From: VBDM01 sp049802235
GTDB taxonomy: Bacteria > Pseudomonadota > Gammaproteobacteria > Burkholderiales > SG8-39
DNA: 64,000 bases
Assembly: GCA_049802235.1 (NCBI GenBank)
Contig: JBARMB010000088.1
Span: forward strand, 4,802 to 68,801
Reading direction: 5' to 3'
Made by a program: the position numbers and the translations under genes. Positions 10,744-18,023 of this stretch are shown piece after piece; within the stretch, counting starts at the first letter, position 1, and each line of letters starts with the position of its first letter. The notes below the pieces were generated by a model. The model was not told the DNA's origin. It did no database searches and saw only the letters and a program-made list of their open reading frames with translations.

Positions 10744-11727
10744 GTGAGAAAAGAATTTACCGCACTTGTCGCCGCTGCTGCGCTGTGCGCCGGCGTGCTT
10801 TCGAACGCCGGCGCCCTGGCGCAGGGCTACCCTGCAAGGCCGGTCAAGATTCTCGTCGGCTTCGCGGCCGGCGGGCCGACGGACGTGATTGCACGCATCG
10901 TCGCGCAGGACATGACCGTGTCGCTCGGCCAATCCGTCATCGTCGAAAACCGGCCCGGCGCGAACGCGATCATCGCGACCGAGGCGGTGGCGCGCTCGGC
11001 CCCGGATGGCTACACGCTGCTGTTCTCGTCGCTCTCGCTCCTCGTGAACGCGATCCTGATGGAGAACAAGGTCAAATACGATCCATTCAAGGACTTCGCG
11101 CCCGTCAGCAACGCTGCGGTGCTGCCGATGGTGGTGGTGACGAGCCCCAAGACTGGCATCAATTCGATGCAGGATCTCGTGGTGCGCGCCAGGGCGAAAC
11201 CCGGCGAAGTGAGCTATGGGACGTCCGGCAACGGCGGCTCATCGCACCTCGCCGGCGCGATGCTCGAGAATTTCACCGGCACGAAAATGATCAACGTTCC
11301 CTTCAAAGGCAACGGCCCGGCGCTCGCCGAGGTGATGTCGGGACGCGTCACTTTCATGTTCTATCCCATCATCGGCATCGCGGACCAGGTCGCGGGGAAG
11401 AAGCTGAAGGTGATCGCCGTCGGCACGCCGAAGCCGCACCCTGATTTTCCCTCGGTGCCGACACTGGCGGACTCCGGCTTTCCGGGCTTCGAGCAGACTG
11501 CGCCCTGGGTGGGCATGCTCGCTCCCGCCGGGACGCCCGCGGCGATCGTCAATCGTCTCGGCGAGGAGATGCGCAAGTCCCTTGCCAGGCCCGAGACGAA
11601 GGAACGGTTCAAGGCGCTGGGTGCAGTCATCGTCGGCGACACGCCGGCCGAATTTTCGGCTTTCCTGAAGAAAGACCACGAGCGCTGGGCGCGCGTCATC
11701 AAGGCCTCGGGCGTGACCGCGGAATGA
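10744..11727 (+). CDS. TctC (Bug) family periplasmic solute receptor
   Basis: A 327-residue extracytoplasmic binding protein of the tripartite tricarboxylate receptor family, much expanded in Burkholderiales. A signal peptide covers about residues 1-26. The mature start YPARPVKILVGFAAGGPTD is diagnostic, and VIVENRPGANAI is the ligand-loop motif. The GTG start at 10744 has a good ribosome site (GGGAGGAACCAACC). No TctA/TctB membrane genes are adjacent; such orphan receptors are common and may share a transporter or act as sensors. Probably binds the carboxylate processed by the neighbouring enzymes. Its stop overlaps the next start by 4 bp. Confidence 0.94.
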   Translation: MRKEFTALVAAAALCAGVLSNAGALAQGYPARPVKILVGFAAGGPTDVIARIVAQDMTVSLGQSVIVENRPGANAIIATEAVARSAPDGYTLLFSSLSLLVNAILMENKVKYDPFKDFAPVSNAAVLPMVVVTSPKTGINSMQDLVVRARAKPGEVSYGTSGNGGSSHLAGAMLENFTGTKMINVPFKGNGPALAEVMSGRVTFMFYPIIGIADQVAGKKLKVIAVGTPKPHPDFPSVPTLADSGFPGFEQTAPWVGMLAPAGTPAAIVNRLGEEMRKSLARPETKERFKALGAVIVGDTPAEFSAFLKKDHERWARVIKASGVTAE

Positions 11728-12884
11728 GCACGGCTTCGGCCCTCGGGCGGGCGTACTCGGTCGAGGACCTGCGCCGGCTCGCGCAGCGGCGGCTGCCGCG
11801 CGCCGTGTTCGATTTCTTCGACGGTGGCGCCGAGGACGAAGTGACGCTGCGCGAGAACCGCGCCGCCTTCGAGCGCGTGCGCCTGGCGCCTAAGATGCTC
11901 GTCGGCGTGGCGCAGATCGACACCTCGACCACCGTCCTCGGTGAGCGCTCGAAGCTGCCGATCGCGGTCGGACCCACGGGCGGGGTCGGATTCGGCTGGC
12001 CGTTGGGCGATGTCGGCATCGCCCGCGCGGCCGCCGCGGCCGGCATTCCGTATACGCTCTCGACCATGGCCACGGCATCGATCGAGCGCATCGCGCGCGA
12101 GGCGGGCGGGCGCCTGTGGTTCCAGGCTTACATCTTCAAGGAGCGCGACATGACTCTGCAGCTCATCGAGCGCGCGCGGCAGCTCGACTACGAAGCGCTG
12201 ATGATCACCGTGGACGTGCCGGTGGGCGGCAAGCGCGAACGCGATTACGTCAACGACTTCGCGATTCCGTTTCGCATCACCGCGAAGAACCTGCTCGACT
12301 TTGCGTCGCGTCCCGGATGGGCGCTCGCGGTGCTTCGCCACGGCATGCCGGTGCTCGAGAACGTGGCGAGCCTCGCGCCGGAAGCGACCAACACAGCGGA
12401 AATCGCCTCGTCGGTGGGGCGTTTCTGGGACCCGGGCTTCGACTGGGACGGCCTGAAGGCAATGCGCGACCGCTGGCCGGGAAAGCTGCTGGTGAAGGGC
12501 ATCCTGCGTGAGGACGACGCCGCGCGGCTCGCGGCCATGGGCTGCGACGCCGTGGTGGTCTCCAATCACGGCGGGCGCCAGCTCGACGGCGCGCTGGCGA
12601 CGCTCGACGCCCTGCCGCCGATCGTGCGCGCCGTGAAGGGCAGGATGAGCGTGCTCGTGGACGGCGGCATTCGCCGCGGGGTCGACGTGCTGAAGGCGCT
12701 GGCGCTCGGGGCGGAAGGGGCGATGATCGGCCGCGCCACGCTCTTCGGCGTCAGTGCGGGCGGCGAGGCGGGTGCGGCGCGCGCCATCGAGATCCTGCGC
12801 GACGAGTTGGTGCGCTCGATGCAGCTCTGCGGTGCCCGGACGGTGCGCGAGATCGGCCCGGACCTGCTGGCGCCGTCGAACTGA
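11724..12884 (+). CDS. FMN-dependent alpha-hydroxy-acid oxidase/dehydrogenase
   Basis: A 386-residue TIM-barrel flavoprotein of the lactate/mandelate dehydrogenase/glycolate oxidase family. It opens with YSVEDLRRLAQRRLPRAVFDF, then DFFDGGAEDE; the catalytic His and substrate-binding Arg are in SNHGGRQLDG, and the phosphate-binding DGGIRRGVD and LGAEGAMIGRA segments follow. It oxidises an L-2-hydroxy acid to the 2-oxo acid, passing electrons to quinone or oxygen. Start ATG overlaps the receptor stop (ATGA), implying coupling. In this operon it may act on the hydroxylated product of the dioxygenase. Specificity not determinable from sequence. Confidence 0.94.
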   Translation: MSTASALGRAYSVEDLRRLAQRRLPRAVFDFFDGGAEDEVTLRENRAAFERVRLAPKMLVGVAQIDTSTTVLGERSKLPIAVGPTGGVGFGWPLGDVGIARAAAAAGIPYTLSTMATASIERIAREAGGRLWFQAYIFKERDMTLQLIERARQLDYEALMITVDVPVGGKRERDYVNDFAIPFRITAKNLLDFASRPGWALAVLRHGMPVLENVASLAPEATNTAEIASSVGRFWDPGFDWDGLKAMRDRWPGKLLVKGILREDDAARLAAMGCDAVVVSNHGGRQLDGALATLDALPPIVRAVKGRMSVLVDGGIRRGVDVLKALALGAEGAMIGRATLFGVSAGGEAGAARAIEILRDELVRSMQLCGARTVREIGPDLLAPSN

Positions 12885-12891
12885 TCTCAGG

Positions 12892-14067
12892 CTACTTCGC
12901 CAGCACCCGCATGGCGCGCTCCAGTCCCTCGATCGTGGTCGGGAACATGCGAGCGCCCATGATCTCGCGCAGGATGCCGATCGACTGGCGGTAGGGCCAG
13001 AGCTCCTCGGGCTCGGGATTGAGCCACACCGCCTTGGGGTACACCTCGAGCATGCGCGTCATCCACACCGCGCCGGCCTCGTCATTGGCGTACTCGATCG
13101 AGCCGCCCGGCTGCAGGATCTCGTACGGGCTCATGGTCGCGTCGCCGACGAAGATCAGCTTGTAGTCGTGGCCGTACTTGTGCAGGATATCGAAGGTGCG
13201 CGTGCGCTCGGCGTGCCGGCGGCGGTTGTCCTTCCAGACGTAGTCGTACAGGCAGTTGTGGAAGTAGAAATACTCGAGATGCTTGAACTCGGTCTTGGTC
13301 GCCGAGAACAGCTCCTCGCACAGCTTGATGTGGTCGTCCATCGAGCCGCCGATGTCGAGGAACATGAGTACCTTGACCGCGTTGTGGCGCTCGGGGCGCA
13401 TGTGCAGGTCGAGCCAGCCGGCGTTCCTCGCGGTTTTGTCGATGGTGGTGTCGAGGTCGAGCTCCTCGGGCGCGCCCTCGCGCGCGAACTTGCGCAGGCG
13501 GCGCAGCGCCACCTTGATGTTGCGCGTGCCGAGTTCGACCGCGTCGTCGAGGTTGCGGTACTCGCGCTGGTCCCAGACTTTCACCGCACTGCGGTTGCGT
13601 GACTTGTCCTGGCCGATGCGCACGCCCTCCGGGTTGTAGCCGTAGGCGCCGAACGGCGAGGTGCCGGCGGTGCCGATCCATTTGTTGCCGCCCTGGTGCC
13701 GCCCTTTCTGCTCCTCGATGCGCTGCTTGAGTTCCTCCATCAGCTTGTCCCAGCCGCCGAGCGACTCGATCATCGCCTTTTCCTCGGCGGAGAGGTTCAG
13801 TTCGGCCTGCTTCAGCAGCCACTCGAGCGGCACGTCGAACTCCGCACCGGCGATGGATTCGATGCCCTTGAAGAATTCGCCGAAGGCGCGGTCGAACTTG
13901 TCGAAGTTCTGCTCGTCCTTCACCAGCGTCGTGCGCGACAGGTAGTAGAACTCGTCGATCGAGGGCGAGATCACGTCCTTCTGCATCGCTTCGAGCAGCG
14001 TCAGGTACTCCCTGATCGAGACCGGGATCTTGTGGTCCTTGAGCTTGAGGAAAAAGCCGGAGAGCAT
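12892..14067 (-). CDS. CoxE-like VWA domain protein
   Basis: A 391-residue protein of the CoxE-like VWA family. The N-terminus (FFLKLKDHKIPVSIREYLTL) is typical, and the VWA metal site is FLDIGGSMDDH. Such proteins work with MoxR AAA ATPases as maturation or metal-insertion chaperone pairs; a MoxR gene lies just upstream in the same direction. The usual pairing is interrupted here by a methyltransferase gene. The C-terminal 40 codons are duplicated as a remnant at 8541-8690. It ends 7 bp from the stop of the oxidase gene, converging with it. Client protein unknown; no CO dehydrogenase or methanol dehydrogenase gene is in the window. Confidence 0.92.
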   Translation of the reverse strand: MLSGFFLKLKDHKIPVSIREYLTLLEAMQKDVISPSIDEFYYLSRTTLVKDEQNFDKFDRAFGEFFKGIESIAGAEFDVPLEWLLKQAELNLSAEEKAMIESLGGWDKLMEELKQRIEEQKGRHQGGNKWIGTAGTSPFGAYGYNPEGVRIGQDKSRNRSAVKVWDQREYRNLDDAVELGTRNIKVALRRLRKFAREGAPEELDLDTTIDKTARNAGWLDLHMRPERHNAVKVLMFLDIGGSMDDHIKLCEELFSATKTEFKHLEYFYFHNCLYDYVWKDNRRRHAERTRTFDILHKYGHDYKLIFVGDATMSPYEILQPGGSIEYANDEAGAVWMTRMLEVYPKAVWLNPEPEELWPYRQSIGILREIMGARMFPTTIEGLERAMRVLAK

Positions 14068-14076
14068 CGGCGTCCT

Positions 14077-14820
14077 TCAGCCCAGCGGCTCGCTGCAGAG
14101 ATTGCGCGGCCGTTCGATGGGGTGCTTTTCCAGCACCAGCACGCTGTCGTAGAAGTGCAGCGAATGCGTGCTCGTCGTAAACTTGTCGATCGCCAGGTCA
14201 TCGAAGTCGAGTGAGTGCCAGGCGTAGAGACGGTCCACCAGCGCCTTGCCGTATTCCAGGAAAGTGCCTTCGCGCCGGTAGCCGCCGCCGAATTCCGGCC
14301 AGAGCGAAGTATGCATGTCCTCGCACAGGTAGATGCCGTGCGGCTGAATGTGCGGATAGAGCTCCTCGAAGGTGACAATCTGCTGCGTCATCTTGTGGCC
14401 GCCGTCGTCGATGAGAATATCGATATGCGGCACGCGCTCGCGCACCTGGGCAAGAAAGCCGCGATCGGCTTGGTCGCCGATGAGTATGGTGGTGGACGGG
14501 TCCCCGAACTGCCGGCAGCGGGGATCGATGTCTATGCCGACGATTTGCGCGCCGGGGCCGAAATAATGGTGCCACATCTGCAACGAGCCGCCGCGCTGGA
14601 CGCCGATTTCGACCACCACCGGCGAGCGCCCGCGGAAGGCGGCGAAATGCCGATGGTAGATCTCGAAGTAGTGAATCCACTTGTTGATCGTGCGGCCGGG
14701 ATTGTTGTAAAAATATTCCGCGAGCGGATTGTTCCCGTACCCGCGCGTCGTTTCGGTCGCACCCGCGGGTTTGCTCTGGGCAGCGCGGCGGAACAGATCG
14801 ATGAGGAGTTTGCCCAGCAT
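14077..14820 (-). CDS. Class I SAM-dependent methyltransferase, macrocin/mycinamicin-type
   Basis: A 247-residue protein with a Rossmann SAM site: VVVEIGVQRGGSLQMW (motif I), IVGIDIDPRC (motif II acidic end), DILIDDGGHKM (motif IV). The pattern EYFYNNPGRTINKWIHYFE followed by the above resembles sugar O-methyltransferases of the demethylmacrocin type and cephalosporin-hydroxylase-like families. No signal peptide, so cytosolic. It sits between MoxR and CoxE-like genes, all minus strand, with only 9 bp to the CoxE-like start. No glycan or antibiotic cluster is nearby, so the target is unknown and it could be a recent insertion in the moxR-coxE pair. Confidence 0.82.
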   Translation of the reverse strand: MLGKLLIDLFRRAAQSKPAGATETTRGYGNNPLAEYFYNNPGRTINKWIHYFEIYHRHFAAFRGRSPVVVEIGVQRGGSLQMWHHYFGPGAQIVGIDIDPRCRQFGDPSTTILIGDQADRGFLAQVRERVPHIDILIDDGGHKMTQQIVTFEELYPHIQPHGIYLCEDMHTSLWPEFGGGYRREGTFLEYGKALVDRLYAWHSLDFDDLAIDKFTTSTHSLHFYDSVLVLEKHPIERPRNLCSEPLG

Positions 14821-14854
14821 GAGGATTGAATAACCCGGCGGCGGCGCGTGGTCC

Positions 14855-15697
14855 TCAGCGGCTCTGACGTGACATGAATATCAGCCGCTCGAACAGGTGC
14901 ACGTCCTGCTCGTTCTTGAGCAGCGCGCCGTGCAGCGGCGGGATGATGGTCTTCCTGTCCTTTGCGCGCAGCGCGTCGGGCGGGATGTCCTCCGCGAGCA
15001 GCAGCTTCAGCCAGTCGAGCAGCTCGGAAGTGGAGGGTTTCTTCTTCAGCCCGGGCACCTCGCGCACTTCGAAGAACGCCTCCAGCGCCTCGCGCAGCAG
15101 CGTTTTCTTCAGCCCGGGGAAGTGCACCTCGACGATTTTTTCCATCGTCTCCTTGTCCGGGAAGCGGATGTAGTGGAAGAAGCAGCGGCGCAGGAAGGCG
15201 TCGGGCAACTCCTTCTCGTTGTTCGAGGTGATGAAAACGATGGGACGGTGCCTCGCCTTCACCAGCTCGCGCGTCTCGTAGACGAAGAACTCCATGCGGT
15301 CGAGCTCGCGCAGCAGGTCATTGGGAAACTCGATGTCGGCCTTGTCCACCTCGTCGATGAGCAGCACCACCGGCGTGTCCGCGGTGAACGCCTGCCACAG
15401 CGTGCCGCGGACGATGTAGTTGCGGATATCGTGCACGCGCGTGTCGCCGAGCTGGGAGTCGCGCAGCCGCGACACCGCGTCGTATTCGTACAGGCCCTGC
15501 TGCGCTTTGGTAGTCGACTTGATGTGCCACTCGAGCAGCGGCAGCTTGAGCGCATTGGCCACTTCCTCGGCGAGCTTGGTCTTGCCCGTACCGGGCTCGC
15601 CCTTGACCAGCAGCGGCCGCTCCAGCGTGATCGCGGCATTGACGGCGAGGGTGAGGTCGTCGGTCGAAACGTAGGTGGCGGAGCCGTTGAAGCGCAT
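14855..15697 (-). CDS. MoxR family AAA+ ATPase
   Basis: A 280-residue AAA+ ATPase. Walker A is GEPGTGKTK, Walker B is VVLLIDEVDKAD, sensor 1 is in VFITSNNEKELPDAFLRRC, and the arginine finger segment follows. The frame is open to 15781, but homology starts at MRFNGSATYVSTDDL, so I use ATG 15697, which has AAAGG upstream. MoxR proteins act as chaperones that insert metals or activate clients with a VWA partner; the CoxE-like gene downstream is the likely partner. First gene of the three-gene minus-strand set, divergent from the amidase gene. Confidence 0.94.
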   Translation of the reverse strand: MRFNGSATYVSTDDLTLAVNAAITLERPLLVKGEPGTGKTKLAEEVANALKLPLLEWHIKSTTKAQQGLYEYDAVSRLRDSQLGDTRVHDIRNYIVRGTLWQAFTADTPVVLLIDEVDKADIEFPNDLLRELDRMEFFVYETRELVKARHRPIVFITSNNEKELPDAFLRRCFFHYIRFPDKETMEKIVEVHFPGLKKTLLREALEAFFEVREVPGLKKKPSTSELLDWLKLLLAEDIPPDALRAKDRKTIIPPLHGALLKNEQDVHLFERLIFMSRQSR

Positions 15698-15733
15698 CAA
15701 TTGCACCTTTCTGTAATAGGGGCCGCGCGTTGA

Positions 15734-15806
15734 GCGGCGCCTCCGGCGTCCGCTCCAACGCGCGCGGGTTGAACCGCGCAAGGCGCCGGTTTCAACCCTA
15801 TTTTAT
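15734..15806. repeat. GC-rich dyad repeat, copy beside the moxR start
   Basis: The moxR-amidase gap carries the core CGGCGTCCGCTCCAACGC (from 15744), followed by dyads such as CGCGCGGGTTGAA/TTCAACCC-type segments. A closely related core, CGGCGTTGGCTCCAATGC, occurs at 16594 on the other side of the amidase gene; the first 22 positions differ at three. The pair flanks the amidase gene. An AT-rich TATTTTATA at about 15798-15808 may be the amidase promoter -10 region. Confidence 0.5.
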
Positions 15807-15855
15807 ACGTTGCGCGGTCTTGCCGTCCCGCCGCCGCTGCCGCAGAATCGTACTC

Positions 15856-16575
15856 ATGCGGATCCTGATCGTGCTGTTGTTCATGCCGGCCGCCGTGGCA
15901 GAGGCGCAGACGGTGGCGGTGGACGTCGGCCATTTCTTCGGCAAGCCCGGCGCGACCAGCGCCCGCGGGCGCATCGAGTTCGAGTTCAACCGCGATCTCG
16001 CGCTCGAGATCGGGCTCGCCCTGCGCCGGCAGGGAGCCGGCGCCGTGCCGATCGGCGCCGACGGCGGCATGGTGCGCCTTTCGGCGCGCACGGTTGCGGC
16101 GACGGGCGCGGATTTCTTCCTGTCGGTGCATCACGACTCGGTGCAACCGCATTACCTGGAGGAATGGAACTACGAGGGCGTGCCGCTGTTGTTCAGCGAC
16201 CGCTTCGCGGGATTTTCGCTGTTCGTCTCGCGCAAGAACCCGCATCTCGGGCAGAGCGTGCAGTGCGCCTCCGCGATGGGCGCAGCGCTGCGTGCCGCCG
16301 GCTTTGCGCCGTCGCTGTATCACGCCGAGCCGATCCCGGGCGAATCGAAGCCGTTCGCGGATCGCGCCAACGGCGTCCACTACTACGACAATCTGATCGT
16401 CCTGAAAACGGCCCGGTCGCCCGCGGTGCTGCTGGAGGCCGGTGTCATCGTCAACCGCGGGGAGGAGTTGCGGCTGCGCTCGGAGGAGGTGCACAAACGC
16501 ATCGCGGCAGCCGTGGCGTTGGGGCTGGACCGCTGCCTGCGGCGCGTAAGGGTCGGAGCCGCCGCTCCGGACTGA
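15856..16575 (+). CDS. N-acetylmuramoyl-L-alanine amidase (Amidase_3)
   Basis: A 239-residue secreted zinc amidase that cleaves the bond between MurNAc and the stem peptide. A short signal peptide (about residues 1-18, ending AEAQ) is followed directly by the catalytic domain. Zinc ligands fit DVGHFFGKPGA (His), the Glu of RIEFEFNRDLA and HHDS (His). The catalytic Glu is in VLLEAGVIVNRGEE. There is no AMIN or LysM domain, so it is a minimal form. The frame is open upstream to 15730, but ATG 15856 gives the natural signal peptide. Divergent from moxR; likely its own promoter. Confidence 0.9.
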   Translation: MRILIVLLFMPAAVAEAQTVAVDVGHFFGKPGATSARGRIEFEFNRDLALEIGLALRRQGAGAVPIGADGGMVRLSARTVAATGADFFLSVHHDSVQPHYLEEWNYEGVPLLFSDRFAGFSLFVSRKNPHLGQSVQCASAMGAALRAAGFAPSLYHAEPIPGESKPFADRANGVHYYDNLIVLKTARSPAVLLEAGVIVNRGEELRLRSEEVHKRIAAAVALGLDRCLRRVRVGAAAPD

Positions 16576-16650
16576 GCGCGGTGAGCAGCGCATCGGCGTT
16601 GGCTCCAATGCGCGCAGTTGCAGCGGCGCTCCGCGTCCGCTTTAACCGTT
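16576..16650. repeat. GC-rich dyad repeat, copy after the amidase gene
   Basis: This gap contains CGGCGTTGGCTCCAATGC (16594-16611) and then GGCGCTCCGCGTCCGCTTTAACC (about 16623-16646, described not copied in full elsewhere). Both resemble the copy at 15744. The unit looks like a dispersed palindromic repeat with ends of the form GCTYYAAC. It lies immediately before the cytochrome promoter. Confidence 0.5.
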
Positions 16651-16652
16651 TT

Positions 16653-16680
16653 TTGACCGGCGGCGAGCGCTTCGTATAAA
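16653..16680 (+). promoter_or_regulatory. Sigma70-like promoter for the cytochrome c pair
   Basis: TTGACC (16653-16658) and TATAAA (16675-16680) are separated by 16 bp; each matches the consensus at five of six positions. The predicted start near 16687 gives a leader of about 40 nt before ATG 16729. Nothing else in the gap competes with it. Confidence 0.7.
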
Positions 16681-16728
16681 ATGGCGCCACTTTTTTCCGC
16701 GGCCGCGGCCGCATCCGATCGAGAGCAC

Positions 16729-17058
16729 ATGATGAGAAATGCGTTGGGATTCATCCTGCTTGCCTGCATGGCGGTCGCGGCCGCGCAGGCGCAGACGATC
16801 ACGGGCAGTGCCGATGCGGCGAAGAGCAAAATCTCGATGTGCATCGGTTGCCACGGGATTCCGATGTATCGCACCGCCTATCCTGAGGTTTATTCGGTGC
16901 CGATGATCGCCGGCCAGTCGCCCACGTACATCGTCAAGGCGCTGCAGGAGTACAAGGCCGGCGAACGCAGCCATCCGAGCATGCAGGGGATCGCGAAAGG
17001 CCTGTCCGACCAGGACATGGCCGATGTCGCCGCTTATTACGGCAAGGGGGGCAAATGA
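16729..17058 (+). CDS. Small c-type cytochrome (class I)
   Basis: A 109-residue exported cytochrome. A signal peptide covers about residues 1-22, and the heme c site CIGCH is at residues 38-42. The likely axial Met is in the HPSMQGIAKGLSDQDM segment. The start is the tandem ATGATG at 16729 with GAGAG upstream; the frame extends slightly further to 16681 but that would precede the promoter start. The stop overlaps the next cytochrome start (ATGA), so the two are translated together. The pair probably carries electrons in the periplasm to a terminal oxidase or another acceptor; no partner is adjacent. Confidence 0.92.
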   Translation: MMRNALGFILLACMAVAAAQAQTITGSADAAKSKISMCIGCHGIPMYRTAYPEVYSVPMIAGQSPTYIVKALQEYKAGERSHPSMQGIAKGLSDQDMADVAAYYGKGGK

Positions 17059-17378
17059 ATCGGCTTATGATCATCGCCCTCGCGGCCTGTTTCAGCCTGC
17101 CCGCCTGGTCGGCCGGCGACGCCGCCTCGGGCCAGAAGAAATCCCAGGTCTGTGCGGCCTGTCACGGTGCCGACGGCAACAGCCCGACCGGCCCGGATTT
17201 TCCCAGGATCGCCGGCCAGCACTATGACTATCTGCTGAAGGCGCTCAGGGATTACAAATCCGGCGCGCGCAAGAATCCGATCATGGCGGGCCAGATCGCC
17301 AATCTGCAGCCGCAGGACATGGCCGACCTCGCGGCCTTCTTCTCGAGTCAGAAGAGCTCGCTGCACGTCATCCGGTAA
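17055..17378 (+). CDS. Small c-type cytochrome, c553/c4-like
   Basis: A 107-residue exported cytochrome with a signal peptide (about residues 1-19) and heme site CAACH at residues 33-37. HGADGNSPTGPDFPRIAGQH and the methionine in NPIMAGQIANL are the standard single-domain cytochrome c4/c553 features. It is related to the preceding cytochrome (same KALxxYKxGxR pattern), so the pair probably arose by duplication. Overlaps the upstream gene by 4 bp. Confidence 0.93.
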   Translation: MNRLMIIALAACFSLPAWSAGDAASGQKKSQVCAACHGADGNSPTGPDFPRIAGQHYDYLLKALRDYKSGARKNPIMAGQIANLQPQDMADLAAFFSSQKSSLHVIR

Positions 17379-17490
17379 GCCCTTCACCTCCAAGGCGCCG
17401 AGAGCGCCAGGCTCGCCAGGAAAACCGCTTACTCCTCGATCCGGACAGGTCGCCGGGGCGTGAGACCCGATTCCTTGACGTCTTGGCGGC
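17379..17490. repeat. Degenerate short-period inverted array in a convergent gap
   Basis: The 112-bp gap between the cytochrome stop and the DUF1841 stop contains CCAAGGCGCC-, GAGCGCCAGG- and CTCGCCAGG-like units on the left, and a partial inverse, GACGTCTTGGCGGCTCAAG, on the right (near 17478-17496). It looks like a decayed member of the family of short-unit hairpin arrays that occur elsewhere in this window. It may end transcription from both sides. Confidence 0.4.
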
Positions 17491-17916
17491 TCAAGTAGTT
17501 CTTTGCAGGCACCCGAGGTAGGCCGCTGAATCGGGCGCGGCGCCGTCGCGCTGCGCTTGCCACAACATCTCTCCGAGACACTCCAACACCGCGTGCAGGG
17601 CGGCATGGCGGTCGCCGCGCGCCCTTGCGATGCGCTCGAATTCGGCGCGGATCCCGGGCGGCTGGTCGATCGAGAGCTGCTCCTCGATCGCCATGTGCAG
17701 GCTCATGTGCAGGAAGGGGTTTGTCTGCCCGGCTTCGGGAGAGTATTCGTGGTCGGCGTAGCGCCCCCAGTCTTCGAGCGCCGCATGATATTCGGGGTGA
17801 AGCAGAATCACGTCGAGTGCGACGTTTTCAAGCCCTGCCAGCGGCGTCCCGGCGCGATACCTGGCCCAGGTATCGAAAAAAAATTGCCGGACCTGCTCGC
17901 GGCTGGGATTGAACAT
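17491..17916 (-). CDS. DUF1841 family protein
   Basis: A 141-residue cytosolic protein of unknown function. It starts MFNPSREQVRQFFFDTWARY, has the family-typical HPEYHAALED and NPFLHMSLHMAIEEQLS segments, and keeps the usual length. DUF1841 proteins are largely betaproteobacterial and often neighbour nth, as here. The ATG at 17916 directly abuts a heptamer-repeat array; no Shine-Dalgarno is visible, because the 30 bases before the start are repeat units only. It may therefore rely on coupling to nth or on weak initiation. Confidence 0.92.
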   Translation of the reverse strand: MFNPSREQVRQFFFDTWARYRAGTPLAGLENVALDVILLHPEYHAALEDWGRYADHEYSPEAGQTNPFLHMSLHMAIEEQLSIDQPPGIRAEFERIARARGDRHAALHAVLECLGEMLWQAQRDGAAPDSAAYLGCLQRTT

Positions 17917-17917
17917 C

Positions 17918-18023
17918 GTAAACCGTAAATCGTAAATCGTGAATCGTGAATCGTGAATGGTGAATCGTGAATCGTGACGGATCGGCTGGATTTACGATTT
18001 CCGATTCACGATTCCCGATTCAC
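17918..18023. repeat. Heptamer inverted array (GTGAATC family)
   Basis: In exact 7-bp register from 17918 to 17973 there are eight units: GTAAACC, GTAAATC twice, GTGAATC twice, GTGAATG, GTGAATC twice. After a spacer, five inverse units run from 17989 to 18023: GATTTAC, GATTTCC, GATTCAC, GATTCCC, GATTCAC. The two arms can fold into a long imperfect hairpin. The right end supplies the last codons and TGA stop of nth (18006-18008); the left end touches the DUF1841 start codon. The array therefore fills the whole gap between the two genes. Confidence 0.9.
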
